This document shows, piece after piece, positions 26,526 to 35,045 of a stretch of 64,000 bases of DNA. This DNA comes from Erwinia tasmaniensis Et1/99. Its GTDB lineage: Bacteria; Pseudomonadota; Gammaproteobacteria; Enterobacterales; Enterobacteriaceae. A model generated the notes under the pieces. The model made no database searches. It was not told the origin of the DNA and saw nothing but the letters and a program-made list of their open reading frames with translations. Position numbers and translations under genes: made by a program. Position 1 is the first letter of the stretch. Every line of letters begins with the position of its first letter. The stretch lies in the NCBI RefSeq assembly GCF_000026185.1, contig NC_010694.1, forward strand, positions 1,364,001-1,428,000, given 5' to 3'.

Positions 26526-27320
26526 TCACAGGACTTTAGAGAGGAAATGACGGGTGCGAGGGTGCTGCGGATGATTCAGTACCTGGCGGGCGTTGCCCTG
26601 CTCAATGATTTTACCCTCAACCATAAATACCACCCGGTCGGCCACCTCGCGGGCGAAACCTATCTCGTGCGTCACCACCACCAGCGTGGTACCTGAACGT
26701 GCCAGCTGCCTGATGGTGTCCAACACTTCTCCGACCAGCTCCGGATCGAGCGCTGAAGTCGGCTCATCAAACAGGATAACCTTAGGATTGAGCGCCAGCG
26801 CACGGGCAATGGCCACCCGCTGTTGCTGCCCGCCGGACAGATGGCGCGGCCAGGCGTGGGCCTTATGAGCCAGTCCGACCGACTCCAGCAGCTGCCCGGC
26901 ACGCGCAACGGCTTCGGCATGCGTCATCCGCCGGTGTGCCAGCGGCGCTTCAATGATGTTTTCCAGCACCGTCAGATGGGGAAACAGATTGAAGTTCTGA
27001 AAGACATATCCCACGCCGGCGCGCTGTTTAAGGATCGCTTTCTCTTTCAACGCGTGAAGTTTATCCCCTTTGCGGCGGTAACCCATGTAATCGCCGTCGA
27101 TACGAATAAAGCCCCGGTCGACGCGCTCCAGATGATTTATGGCGCGTAGCAGCGTCGATTTGCCCGAACCCGATGGGCCAAGGATCACCGTGACAGAGCC
27201 GGGCGCTATCTCCAGTGAAACCTCATCCAGCGCCTTAAAACGCCCGTAGCTTTTGCTCACGCCGGTAATCGAAATATGCCCTGATTGTGGTACGTAGTTC
27301 AGATCGATAGCTTCAGACAT
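26526..27320 (-). CDS. Polar amino-acid-type ABC transporter, ATPase subunit
   Basis: 264 residues. Walker A GPSGSGKST, signature LSGGQQQR and Walker B VILFDEPTSALDPE are typical of the polar amino-acid uptake ATPases (GlnQ/TcyC/TcyN group). It is the last gene of the leftward six-gene operon 31889-26526, two bases behind the permease gene. Together with the permease and solute-binding protein it forms one importer, probably for a sulfur-containing amino acid or its N-acetyl derivative, judging from the neighbouring acetyltransferase, deacetylase and monooxygenase. Confidence 0.9.
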   Translation of the reverse strand: MSEAIDLNYVPQSGHISITGVSKSYGRFKALDEVSLEIAPGSVTVILGPSGSGKSTLLRAINHLERVDRGFIRIDGDYMGYRRKGDKLHALKEKAILKQRAGVGYVFQNFNLFPHLTVLENIIEAPLAHRRMTHAEAVARAGQLLESVGLAHKAHAWPRHLSGGQQQRVAIARALALNPKVILFDEPTSALDPELVGEVLDTIRQLARSGTTLVVVTHEIGFAREVADRVVFMVEGKIIEQGNARQVLNHPQHPRTRHFLSKVL

Positions 27321-27322
27321 GA

Positions 27323-28222
27323 TTAGCTCCTGATTGGGGTGATGGCCGCGCGCGGAGGTGAAGCAGGCTGGCGGCTGGCGGATTGGCGCGCGCTGCTCCG
27401 CGCAAGCCGGCGTTCAACATAGTGCTGAACCACGGACAGCAGGGTGGTGATCAGCAGATACCAGACGGCGGCGACCATCAGCAGCGGGATCACCTGCTGG
27501 GTGCGGTTGTAGACCATCTGGATAGTGTAAAACAGCTCCGGCATCGCCAGCACGTAAACCATCGCGGTGCCTTTCGCCAGGCTGATGATTTCATTAAAAC
27601 CGCTGGGGATAATCGCGCGCAGCGCCTGTGGCAGAATAATACGCAGGGTGCGGCGTGATGACGGCAGCCCGAGGGCGGCGGCGGCCTCAAACTGCCCGTG
27701 GTCGACGCCGGTGATGCCGCCCCGCACGATCTCGGCGGTGTAAGCGGCCTGCACCAGCGTCAGCCCCGTAACGGCGGTGCTGAACTGACCGAGCACGTCG
27801 ATGGTCTTAAAAGAGGCCAGGGTCAGCGGCGTAAAGGGAATGCCCAGCGACAGCCGATCGTAGAGATAAGAGAAGTTGTAAAGAATAATCAGCACCACGA
27901 TCAGCGGCAGCGAGCGAAACAGCCAGATATAGCTGAACGCCAGCCCGGACAGCAGCCACGAAGGAGAGAGTCGGGCCAGCGCCAGCAGCACGCCGAGGAA
28001 AATGCTCAGCACGCTGGCGGTCAGCGTCAGCAGCAGGGTCTGGCCCAGACCGGACAGGATAGCCGGGGCAAAAAACCAGTGGGCAAATACCGACCATTCC
28101 CAGCGCGGATTAAACGCCACCGACTGCACGACAATAGCAAGAATAAACAGCGCGATGGCCGCACCGAACAGCCGCAGCGGGTAGCGTGCCGGCACCACGC
28201 GCAGGGTTTCACTGGATTTCAT
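27323..28222 (-). CDS. Polar amino-acid-type ABC transporter, permease
   Basis: 299 residues with about five to six membrane segments and the HisM/GlnP-type inner-membrane signature around EAAAALGLPSSRRTLRIILPQA (conserved EAA loop that contacts the ATPase). Residues 1-25 are a cytoplasmic lead. The start overlaps the acetyltransferase gene by 14 bases, a sign of translational coupling. Similar permeases occur in the TcyLM and YecS cystine systems; only one permease gene is present here, so it probably works as a homodimer. Confidence 0.88.
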   Translation of the reverse strand: MKSSETLRVVPARYPLRLFGAAIALFILAIVVQSVAFNPRWEWSVFAHWFFAPAILSGLGQTLLLTLTASVLSIFLGVLLALARLSPSWLLSGLAFSYIWLFRSLPLIVVLIILYNFSYLYDRLSLGIPFTPLTLASFKTIDVLGQFSTAVTGLTLVQAAYTAEIVRGGITGVDHGQFEAAAALGLPSSRRTLRIILPQALRAIIPSGFNEIISLAKGTAMVYVLAMPELFYTIQMVYNRTQQVIPLLMVAAVWYLLITTLLSVVQHYVERRLARSSARQSASRQPASPPRAAITPIRS

Positions 28223-28733
28223 CGGCGGCTCCGGCAGTCACGGTGTGATGCAGCGATTTGGTAAAGCGCAGACGACCGTCGAACGGCGGCTTGCTGTACT
28301 CCTCAGTATCGCGCGTGGTGTCGAACTGGGGCTGGTAGCCGTGTGACAAATACAGCCGTACCGCCTCCGGCTGGCGGAAGCCGGTGGTCAGGTAGACTTG
28401 ACGATAACCCGCCCGCCGCGCCCGTTGCTCCAGCTCCACCAGCACCCGTTGCGCCAGCCCCTGACGGCGCAGATCGTCGCGCGTCCAGATCCGTTTCAGC
28501 TCGGCGGTCTGCGCATCAAACGCCTTGTAAGCCCCCATCGCAATAATTTCTCCGTTCCGTTCCAGCACCACAAACATCCCCTGTGGCGGCAGATACCATT
28601 CGGTCAGTTCAATTTCGGCATCCCGTGCGAAAAAGTCGCCATAGCGGGCGCTGTATTCCCCAAACAGCCCGGCAATAATCGGTTCCAGCTCTGGCGCCTC
28701 CGGAGACAGCTGGCGGAAATGTTCCTCGCTCAT
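28209..28733 (-). CDS. GNAT-family N-acetyltransferase
   Basis: 174 residues with the acetyl-CoA-binding loop RRQGLAQRVLVELEQRARRAG (R/Q-x-x-G-x-A/G) and a C-terminal LYLSHGYQPQFD typical of GNAT. Embedded between solute-binding protein and permease genes of an uptake operon, with an amidohydrolase and LLM monooxygenase upstream. In Bacillus the ytmI operon pairs SnaA acetyltransferase with SndA deacetylase to process S-alkylcysteines; this gene is a plausible functional counterpart. Substrate not visible from sequence. Confidence 0.8.
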   Translation of the reverse strand: MSEEHFRQLSPEAPELEPIIAGLFGEYSARYGDFFARDAEIELTEWYLPPQGMFVVLERNGEIIAMGAYKAFDAQTAELKRIWTRDDLRRQGLAQRVLVELEQRARRAGYRQVYLTTGFRQPEAVRLYLSHGYQPQFDTTRDTEEYSKPPFDGRLRFTKSLHHTVTAGAADEIQ

Positions 28734-28744
28734 TTTTCTCTCCG

Positions 28745-29686
28745 TCAGTCGCCCAACCCGGGCGGGTTGATTTCAGAATGGTCGAGGCGCTCAACGCCTT
28801 CTCCCCAGCGGTTCAGCACCTTGTCGTATTCGCCCCCTTTGATCACGCCATTTAGCGCGGCGTTAACCGCCGTCACCAGCCCGCTGTCCTTCTTCAGCGT
28901 CACGGCAATATGGGCCGCCTTTGGCCAGCCGCCGTCCACGGTGCCCACCCGTTTAGTCCTGCCGGTCAGTGCCGCTTTCCAGGCACCGATGACGTTGGGG
29001 CCAAAATAGGCGTCGGCGCGGCCGGACTGTAGCGCCAGCGTTTGCGCCGCATCGTCTTTAACGTAGTTGGGAATAAACGGCTTCAGCCCTTTCTTCTGAT
29101 TTTGCTCATCCCACGCCAGCAGAATCGCTTCCTGATTGGTGCCGGAACCGACAATAATCCGCAGCCCGGCAATATCTTCCGCCTGGCTGATTTTGGTGAT
29201 GCTGCTGTCAGATTTGACGTAGAAACCGAGCGAGTCGCGGCGATAGGTGGCGAAGTCGAATTTCTCTTTGCGCGCTTTGGTGACCGTGACGTTGGTGATC
29301 GCCGCGTCATACTTACCGGAGCTGACGCCAAGCGGCCAGTCTTCCCATGAGGTCGGCACCACGTTCAGCCGTAGCCCGAGGCTGTCTGCCACCAGCCGGG
29401 CGATATCCACTTCGCTGCCGAGCAGGGTCTTGTTGTCATCGGAAAAGAGCGTCAGCGGCGGGGAGTTAAGTGCGGCAACGGCAACGGTAAACTTACCCGG
29501 CACCGCCAGATTGAGGTTTTTCGGCAGCAGGGCCACGGCCTGTGGGTTCAGCGGAGCATGAACCGGGGCGCTATTGGCCTCAACGCTGATGCCGGTGCCG
29601 TTAATCTTCACCGTTTCGGCGTTTGCCATGGTGGCGATCCACAAAGAGGTGGCCAGCAGGGCGAGTAATCGCGATGTCTGTTTCAT
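28745..29686 (-). CDS. Periplasmic amino-acid-type solute-binding protein
   Basis: 313 residues. Signal peptide MKQTSRLLALLATSLWIATMANA with cleavage before ETVKING. The mature part belongs to the family-3 solute-binding proteins (PBPb): the segments LGSEVDIARLVADSLGLRLNVV, WPLGVSSGKYDAAITNVTVTKARKE and an SGTNQEAI loop. It delivers its ligand to the adjacent permease-ATPase. Family-3 proteins bind amino acids, including cystine and its derivatives. The 57-base gap from the amidohydrolase is the longest in the operon. Confidence 0.88.
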   Translation of the reverse strand: MKQTSRLLALLATSLWIATMANAETVKINGTGISVEANSAPVHAPLNPQAVALLPKNLNLAVPGKFTVAVAALNSPPLTLFSDDNKTLLGSEVDIARLVADSLGLRLNVVPTSWEDWPLGVSSGKYDAAITNVTVTKARKEKFDFATYRRDSLGFYVKSDSSITKISQAEDIAGLRIIVGSGTNQEAILLAWDEQNQKKGLKPFIPNYVKDDAAQTLALQSGRADAYFGPNVIGAWKAALTGRTKRVGTVDGGWPKAAHIAVTLKKDSGLVTAVNAALNGVIKGGEYDKVLNRWGEGVERLDHSEINPPGLGD

Positions 29687-29743
29687 AGTGACCTGTGCTG
29701 ATATGTGTTTACGGGAAAATGAGCCGGGCAGCGCTGCTGCCGG

Positions 29744-30874
29744 TCATGCGATATCGTGCAGGGCCGCTTCCGCCAGCTGGCTGAAATAGTGCGCTGCGGG
29801 GTAGAGCAGGGCTTCATCCGGGTTAAATGCCGGATGGTGCAGTCCAAACTCGCTGGCGCTGCCGATACTGACGAAAGCCCCTGGGATGTGATGAAGATAA
29901 AAGGCAAAATCCTCACCTCCCATTTGCAGATCGGCGTGCTGAACCTCATAGTTCTGGCGTGCTGCCACCTGCTTGCTGAACTCTGCCCAGTGCTGGCTGT
30001 TGATCAGGGCTGGTGGGCCGGGATGCCATCCCAGTTCCGCGCACGCGCCAAAACCGCTGGCGATGCCCGTTATCAGCTGGCGCATGCGCTGCGGCAGCTC
30101 GCTGCGTATCTGCGCGTTGTAGGTGCGTACCGTCCCCTCCAGCACCACCTTTTGTGGCAGCACGTTCCAGGTATTGCCGCCTTCAATGCGCGTGACGCTG
30201 ACCACCACCGTTTCCAGCGGGCTATAGCTGCGGCTGACTAACGTCTGTAGCGCCCCAACAATCTGGCTGGCGATAACGATGGCATCAACGCCTTCCTGTG
30301 GACGTGCGGCGTGCGCCCCTTTGCCGTTGACCTCAATCGTAAAACGGTCGACGTTGGCATAGAACGGGCCGCCGCGTGTGGCAAAAATGCCCACCGGCAA
30401 CTCCGGCGCATTGTGCATGCCAAATATAGCGCTGACATCCTGTAATGCGCCCGCCTCGATCAGCGTTTTAGCGCCGCCGAAGCGCTCCTCCGCCGGCTGA
30501 AACAACAGGCGCACGCGCCCCGGCAGGGCTTCCTCGCGCGCTTTCAGCAACTTTGCTGCACCCAGCATCACCGAGGTATGCAGATCGTGGCCGCAGGCAT
30601 GCATGACCCCCTTATGCTGCGAGCGGAAATCCACCGTAGTCACTTCCTCAATCGGCAGGGCGTCGATATCCGCACGCAGGGCGATCAGGGGTTCACCCTG
30701 CCCGATCTCCGCCACCACGCCGGTGGTGAGATCCCAGGGCAGCGGGGTGATATCCGCCTCAGTCAGCCAGCTTTTAATGCGTGCGGTGGTGGCAAATTCC
30801 TGATGTGACAGCTCGGGAAACTGATGCAGTTCACGACGCCAGGCAATCAGCTGTTGTTCAAGAGAGGGGTTCAT
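29744..30874 (-). CDS. M20-family amidohydrolase (N-acyl-amino-acid deacylase type)
   Basis: 376 residues from ATG 30874 (MNPSLEQQLIAWRRELHQFPELSHQEF), preceded by AAGGAG; the open frame reaches 30988 but overlaps the upstream gene without a better start. Metal ligands of the M20D/HipO type are visible: CGHDLHTS, the EERFGGA glutamate pair, MHNAPELPVG and the C-terminal MGGEDFAFYL. Such enzymes remove N-acetyl or N-acyl groups from amino acids (compare SndA/YtnL, HipO). In this operon it probably undoes the acetylation by the GNAT enzyme after sulfur-group oxidation. Confidence 0.88.
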   Translation of the reverse strand: MNPSLEQQLIAWRRELHQFPELSHQEFATTARIKSWLTEADITPLPWDLTTGVVAEIGQGEPLIALRADIDALPIEEVTTVDFRSQHKGVMHACGHDLHTSVMLGAAKLLKAREEALPGRVRLLFQPAEERFGGAKTLIEAGALQDVSAIFGMHNAPELPVGIFATRGGPFYANVDRFTIEVNGKGAHAARPQEGVDAIVIASQIVGALQTLVSRSYSPLETVVVSVTRIEGGNTWNVLPQKVVLEGTVRTYNAQIRSELPQRMRQLITGIASGFGACAELGWHPGPPALINSQHWAEFSKQVAARQNYEVQHADLQMGGEDFAFYLHHIPGAFVSIGSASEFGLHHPAFNPDEALLYPAAHYFSQLAEAALHDIA

Positions 30875-30887
30875 GGTGACGGACTCC

Positions 30888-31889
30888 TTACGCGGCAACG
30901 CGCAGATGGCTGGCCAGTAGCTGCAGGGATTTAAGACGCGGCGTGCCGCTGGTAATCGGCGTATCGATGATAAATTCCTCGACGCCAAAGCGTTGGTGAA
31001 GCTGTTCCAGCTCGTCGTGCACCTGTGCGGCGGTGCCTTTCAGCACGGTAAGCGTGCGCGGCTCAATGCGATACGCCGTAGCCCCTGCCTGGCGGACATA
31101 GGCCTCTGCCTGTGCCAGACTACCAACGGTAACGCTCTGATCGCCATCGATATGCACGCGGTAGTGCTGTAAATCCGCTGCCAGCAGCGCCGCCTGTGAC
31201 GCCGTATCAGCGACAATGGCCTGCACGGCCAGCAGCGCATTCTGGCCACCGCTGTGAGAGCGAAACAGATCCAGTGCTCGCGCCATCTCCTGCCTGTCAC
31301 CGTTAAGATGTGCGGCAAAGACAAACTGCCAGCCCAGTTCTGCCGCCAGGCGGGCGCTCGCTTCGCTGGCACCGAGCAGAAAACGGCTGGCGGAAAGCGG
31401 GGGAAGCGGGGTTGCCAGCAGCCGATCTTCACTCTGCTCAGTCAATGGCGTGGGGTTAAGCCAGCCCTCCAGCGCCGCCAGCTGCTGGGCAAAATCGCCT
31501 TTCTCCTCCGGGTGGACGCCTGCCTGCAGCGCCTTTGTCGACAGCGGCAGGCCGCCAGGCGCTTTGCCTACGCCAAGATCAACCCGGCCGGGTGCCAGCG
31601 AGGCCAGCAGATTAAAGTTTTCGGCTACCTTGTAGGGGCTGTAGTGTTGCAACATCACGCCGCCGGAGCCGACGCGGATGCGGCGGGTATGCGCCAGGAT
31701 CCAGGCGATCAACACCTCCGGCGACGGGCTGGCGAGCGCCGGGCTGTTATGATGTTCAGCCAGCCAGAAGCGGTGATATCCCTGCTCCTCGGCCCGTTGC
31801 GCCAGCGTCAGCGTGCGAGCCAGCGCCGCCGTCGCGTCTTCGCCCTCGGCCAGCGGGCTCTTATCCAGTACGCTCAATCGGTAAGCCAT
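30888..31889 (-). CDS. LLM-class flavin-dependent oxidoreductase
   Basis: 333 residues from ATG 31889 (MAYRLSVLDKSPLAEGEDA), with AAGGAG five bases ahead; a GTG one codon upstream is less well placed. Luciferase-like TIM-barrel family: segments FWLAEHHNSPALASPSPEVLIAWILAHT and VGSGGVMLQHYSPYKVAE are characteristic of the YtmO/YwcH subgroup. It would use reduced FMN and oxygen to oxidise a C-S or similar bond. First gene of the six-gene operon. Electron supply in the window could be any flavin reductase; none is encoded in the operon. Confidence 0.87.
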   Translation of the reverse strand: MAYRLSVLDKSPLAEGEDATAALARTLTLAQRAEEQGYHRFWLAEHHNSPALASPSPEVLIAWILAHTRRIRVGSGGVMLQHYSPYKVAENFNLLASLAPGRVDLGVGKAPGGLPLSTKALQAGVHPEEKGDFAQQLAALEGWLNPTPLTEQSEDRLLATPLPPLSASRFLLGASEASARLAAELGWQFVFAAHLNGDRQEMARALDLFRSHSGGQNALLAVQAIVADTASQAALLAADLQHYRVHIDGDQSVTVGSLAQAEAYVRQAGATAYRIEPRTLTVLKGTAAQVHDELEQLHQRFGVEEFIIDTPITSGTPRLKSLQLLASHLRVAA

Positions 31890-32090
31890 CACTGCTCCTT
31901 AACAGGTTAAGATGCTGGCAATTATTGGCGGCGGGAGCGGCGGCTGTAAAACAACATATCCGGCTTAAATCAGTCGCTAAATGGGATTACGCGCTATTGC
32001 CGGGAAGCGGCAAAGGCTGTGCAAAATGCGTATTTCATCCGCGGGAGGATTCGGGTTAACTACAGGCTCACTCAACAGAGGAGCATACGG

Positions 32091-32261
32091 ATGAACGGTA
32101 TTTGGCTGCACTTTATGCGTTATTTTCAGGCACCTTCCGGCATGGCAACGCTGGACAGCTGTCGTATCGTTGAGGCGCTGATCCCGATGGCGGAGCTCTA
32201 TGGCAGCGATTTGCAGCAGCTGGTTGCCGACGAGCGTCGTGTTGAGGATCAACCTCACTGA
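32091..32261 (+). CDS. Small hypothetical protein, 56 residues
   Basis: ATG 32091 (MNGIWLHFMRYFQAPSGMATLDSCRIV) is preceded by AGAGGAG seven bases ahead, a strong ribosome binding site. Rightward, divergent from the LLM operon. The product has a hydrophobic-aromatic start and an acidic-helical remainder; no family recognised. A gene this short needs comparative support, but the ribosome binding site favours it being translated. Confidence 0.45.
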   Translation: MNGIWLHFMRYFQAPSGMATLDSCRIVEALIPMAELYGSDLQQLVADERRVEDQPH

Positions 32262-32467
32262 TATTCAGCGTGCCGGCGGTTCGATAATTCATGTTGGCAC
32301 CCGATCGGATTGCTACACGGCTCTGCCATCCACTACCGAGATGCGAATTTCGAGGCTACAGGTCGGCATGAGTCCTCTGCGACGGTGGCGGACTTAGCGG
32401 ATCGTCCGTAATAATAAGAGAAATCGGTGAGCAGGTTAGCGGACTGATATCAAAAAAACGCGCGTTA
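32262..32467. other. Gap with no recognisable feature
   Basis: I see no gene, repeat or clear regulatory site here. It separates two small hypothetical genes that converge on it. Confidence 0.4.
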
Positions 32468-32674
32468 TCAGTCGTTGGGTGGGATGGTGAACCCTTTCAA
32501 TGACACGATAAAATACTGGCTCTCTTTAGAGATGGTTGCCCCACGCTGGCACCAGTGGCAGGCAAGACGAAAGAAGTCGTCGCCGTTGATATCATAGGCC
32601 AGAGCCACTTTGTTAATACCTGAATAAAGCAGTTCTTCCGCATCTTTGAGATTACTGGCGCTGATAATGGCCAT
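32468..32674 (-). CDS. Small hypothetical protein, 68 residues
   Basis: ATG 32674 (MAIISASNLKDAEELLYSGINK) has GGA about ten bases upstream. The product is a balanced soluble sequence with helix-forming ends and two cysteines (CHWC at about residues 39-42), which could be a metal or redox pair. Not recognised. It lies behind the terminator-like hairpins of the KDPG-aldolase operon and is probably its own transcript. Confidence 0.45.
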   Translation of the reverse strand: MAIISASNLKDAEELLYSGINKVALAYDINGDDFFRLACHWCQRGATISKESQYFIVSLKGFTIPPND

Positions 32675-32774
32675 GAGATTTATTCCATTTTAGAGAATGG
32701 ACACAGTGTAGCGGCGGCGTGTGATCGGAGCATGACAGATTTGTGGCAGGGATGGTGCGGAACAATGAAAACCC

Positions 32775-32836
32775 CCGTCTGACCAGAGAAGGGGCAGTCA
32801 TAGATCTGACGTGCCGTCCGTGTGACGAGCGGCACC
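32775..32836 (-). terminator. Terminator-like hairpins behind the catabolic operon
   Basis: Leftward, GTGCCG...CGGCAC (about 32808-32835) is followed by CCCC-TTCTCTGGTCAGAC-GGGG and GTTTTC (about 32766-32797). Either or both could end the nine-gene operon that stops at 32842. Loops are large, so strength is uncertain. Confidence 0.45.
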
Positions 32837-32841
32837 GCATG

Positions 32842-33489
32842 TTAAGCCTGAATGATGGCTAATTCTGCTGTCTGTCTGGCCAGTGAAGTCATCCGCTGAT
32901 AATTATTTTCGCGCAGGTCTTGCGCAGTCACCAGCCATGAACCGCCAACGCAAACCACATTGGGCAGCGCCAGATAATGTCGGGCGTTTTGCGGCGTGAT
33001 GCCGCCGGTTGGGCAAAATCTGACGGAGGGAAACGGGGAAGCCAGCGCTTTAAGCGCCTGTGGACCGCCATTCGTCTCGGCCGGGAAAAATTTGAATTCG
33101 TTAAGCCCGGCGTCTTTGCCCATCATCAGCTCTGAAACGCTGCCGATCCCCGGGATGAGGGGGAGATCAGAACCGCTGGCGTAGTTTAGCAGCGAATCGG
33201 TCAGGCCTGGGCTGATAATAAATTTAGCGCCTGCCGCTTCGGCTTCATTGAACTGCTGAATATTGGTCACCGTCCCGGCCCCGATAATCGCTTCCGGCAC
33301 GTCCTTTGCTATCCTGGATATCGCTTCAAGCGCACATGCCGTCCGCAGAGTCACTTCCAGTACGCGCACGCCGCCTTGCAGAAGCGCCCTTGCCAAAGGC
33401 ACGGCCTGATCGGCATTGTCAATCACCAAAACAGGGATCACCGGGCCCGTTTGTAAAACCTGTAATGCGCTCAATTGAGAATTGTTCAT
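32842..33489 (-). CDS. 2-keto-3-deoxy-6-phosphogluconate aldolase
   Basis: 215 residues of the Eda/KdgA class I aldolase family. Schiff-base Lys133 (EFKFFPAE) and catalytic Glu45 (VLEVTLRT) are present, as are the phosphate-binding GGSWLV near the C-terminus and CPTGGIT. It splits KDPG into pyruvate and glyceraldehyde 3-phosphate. This is probably not the housekeeping eda, because it sits in a catabolic operon with a KDG-type kinase immediately upstream. Last gene of the leftward operon. Confidence 0.9.
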   Translation of the reverse strand: MNNSQLSALQVLQTGPVIPVLVIDNADQAVPLARALLQGGVRVLEVTLRTACALEAISRIAKDVPEAIIGAGTVTNIQQFNEAEAAGAKFIISPGLTDSLLNYASGSDLPLIPGIGSVSELMMGKDAGLNEFKFFPAETNGGPQALKALASPFPSVRFCPTGGITPQNARHYLALPNVVCVGGSWLVTAQDLRENNYQRMTSLARQTAELAIIQA

Positions 33490-33508
33490 GATATTCCTTG
33501 CAGGGGTG

Positions 33509-34438
33509 TTATTCAGGCATCGCGGTTAGGGGCACAATCGCCCCCGGATATTGGATAACCAGGCTTGCCAGACGGTGGGCCTGCCGGGCCGAGTCGGTCA
33601 CCGTATCGCCCCGCAGGCGGGCGGCGAGATACCCGGCGCTGAAGGAATCACCCGCAGCGGTGGTATCAATGACGGCTGAAGCGGGTAAGCGCACGGCAGG
33701 AACTTCAGCCATCTCGCCGTCAGTGAAAACCAGGCAAGAGTTGTTGCCCCTTTTCACCACGACTTCCCCAATACCCGCAGACTGACAGCGTGATTGCAGG
33801 GCCGCAAGCGACGCATTTCCCCAGAGCAGCGCCTCATCATCCAGTGTCAAAAAGGCCATATCCGTGCAGGACAGCATTTGACGATAGACCTGCCGTGCTG
33901 CAAACGTGGATGACCATAGCGCCGGCCGGAAATTGTTATCAAAGATAATTTTTCCACCGCGCGAGCGGCAAGTCTGGAAAATCTGAAAGAGCTTATTTCG
34001 TGACGAGGGATCGAGGATCGCCAGACTGATACCGCTCACGTAAAGCACGTCGAAGGCCTGTAGCTTGTGACATACTGCGTTGCCTTGTTCGGTATCCAGC
34101 CAAAAACGCGCGGCGGACTCCGCACGCCAATAATGAAACTGGCGTTCACCAGCGGCGTCCGTTTCAATGTGATACATGCCCGGTAGCCTGGAGGGCATAC
34201 GCACGACGTGCTCGGTATGAATATCTTCCTCTTGCCAGGCGCAAATCATCGCATCGCTAAATAAATCTGTTCCTAATCCGGTGATATAGCTGATTTCTGC
34301 ATCGTGCGTTTTCATCCGCCTTGCCAGGTAGACCGCGGTGTTCAGCGTGTCGCCGCCGAAGCTCTGTTTCAACGCTCCGCCGCTACCGGACAGTTCAATC
34401 ATGCATTCACCGATCACGGCAATGTTTATTTTTTCCAT
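33509..34438 (-). CDS. PfkB-family sugar kinase, 2-keto-3-deoxygluconate kinase type
   Basis: 309 residues. Ribokinase-like fold with [15 protein letters not shown] near the N-terminus and the catalytic motif [16 protein letters not shown] (DTxGAGD variant with Ala for Gly) near residue 260. Best resemblance is KdgK, which phosphorylates 2-keto-3-deoxygluconate to KDPG, the substrate of the next gene. Its start lies 32 bases inside the flavodoxin gene, so the two are coupled. The kinase-aldolase pair indicates the pathway ends in pyruvate plus glyceraldehyde 3-phosphate. Confidence 0.88.
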   Translation of the reverse strand: MEKINIAVIGECMIELSGSGGALKQSFGGDTLNTAVYLARRMKTHDAEISYITGLGTDLFSDAMICAWQEEDIHTEHVVRMPSRLPGMYHIETDAAGERQFHYWRAESAARFWLDTEQGNAVCHKLQAFDVLYVSGISLAILDPSSRNKLFQIFQTCRSRGGKIIFDNNFRPALWSSTFAARQVYRQMLSCTDMAFLTLDDEALLWGNASLAALQSRCQSAGIGEVVVKRGNNSCLVFTDGEMAEVPAVRLPASAVIDTTAAGDSFSAGYLAARLRGDTVTDSARQAHRLASLVIQYPGAIVPLTAMPE

Positions 34439-34970
34439 CGGGTCTCTCGAATTTATTCGTTGCGGAGATAAGGCTGTTCAAATGGCTACACCAGCGCGCA
34501 ATTCTTTCATCCGTTAACGCCTGTTGGTTAACGTCATCAATAGCGAGGCCGACAAAGTTTTTTTTATCTTTAGTCAGGGCTTTATCGCTATCAAACTGAT
34601 AGCCAGCCGTTGACCATTCGCCGATGACAATGGCGCCCTTAGCGGCAATTTTATCGTGCAGTATGCCCATCGCATCGACAAACCATCTGGCATAGCCTGA
34701 CTGGTCACCCAGGCCATAAAAGGCGCAGAGCTGTCCTGAAAAATCGAACTGATCCAGTTCATCCCACACGTCTTGCCAGGATGACGGTGGTTCACCATAG
34801 TCCCAGGTGGGAATACCAAAAATAAGCAGGTTATAGTCGGTTAAACTGGCAAAATTCATATCCTCTACATCGATTAAATCGGCATTTTCAAAGCCGGGCC
34901 GACTGGCGATTTTGTCGGCAACCATCTCCGTGTATCGGGTCGTGCTGCCGAAAACAATGGCAATTTTCAT
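34407..34970 (-). CDS. Flavodoxin
   Basis: 187 residues from the second of two adjacent ATG codons, preceded by CAGGAAAA. The FMN phosphate loop GSTTRYTE, the FGIPTWDYGE loop and the YGLGDQSGYARWFVDAMG segment are those of long-chain flavodoxins (FldA/FldB). It is a small one-electron carrier. Between a sugar kinase and a large flavoprotein in a catabolic operon, it is most simply read as electron donor or acceptor for that flavoprotein. The last 10 codons overlap the kinase gene. Confidence 0.9.
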   Translation of the reverse strand: MKIAIVFGSTTRYTEMVADKIASRPGFENADLIDVEDMNFASLTDYNLLIFGIPTWDYGEPPSSWQDVWDELDQFDFSGQLCAFYGLGDQSGYARWFVDAMGILHDKIAAKGAIVIGEWSTAGYQFDSDKALTKDKKNFVGLAIDDVNQQALTDERIARWCSHLNSLISATNKFERPDGKNKHCRDR

Positions 34971-35045
34971 CATTTTTCCTGCCCGACAGCATGCGCTGTA
35001 AATAGATTCAGCAACTGAGTTAGCCTGTTAACATTCTGATAGATG

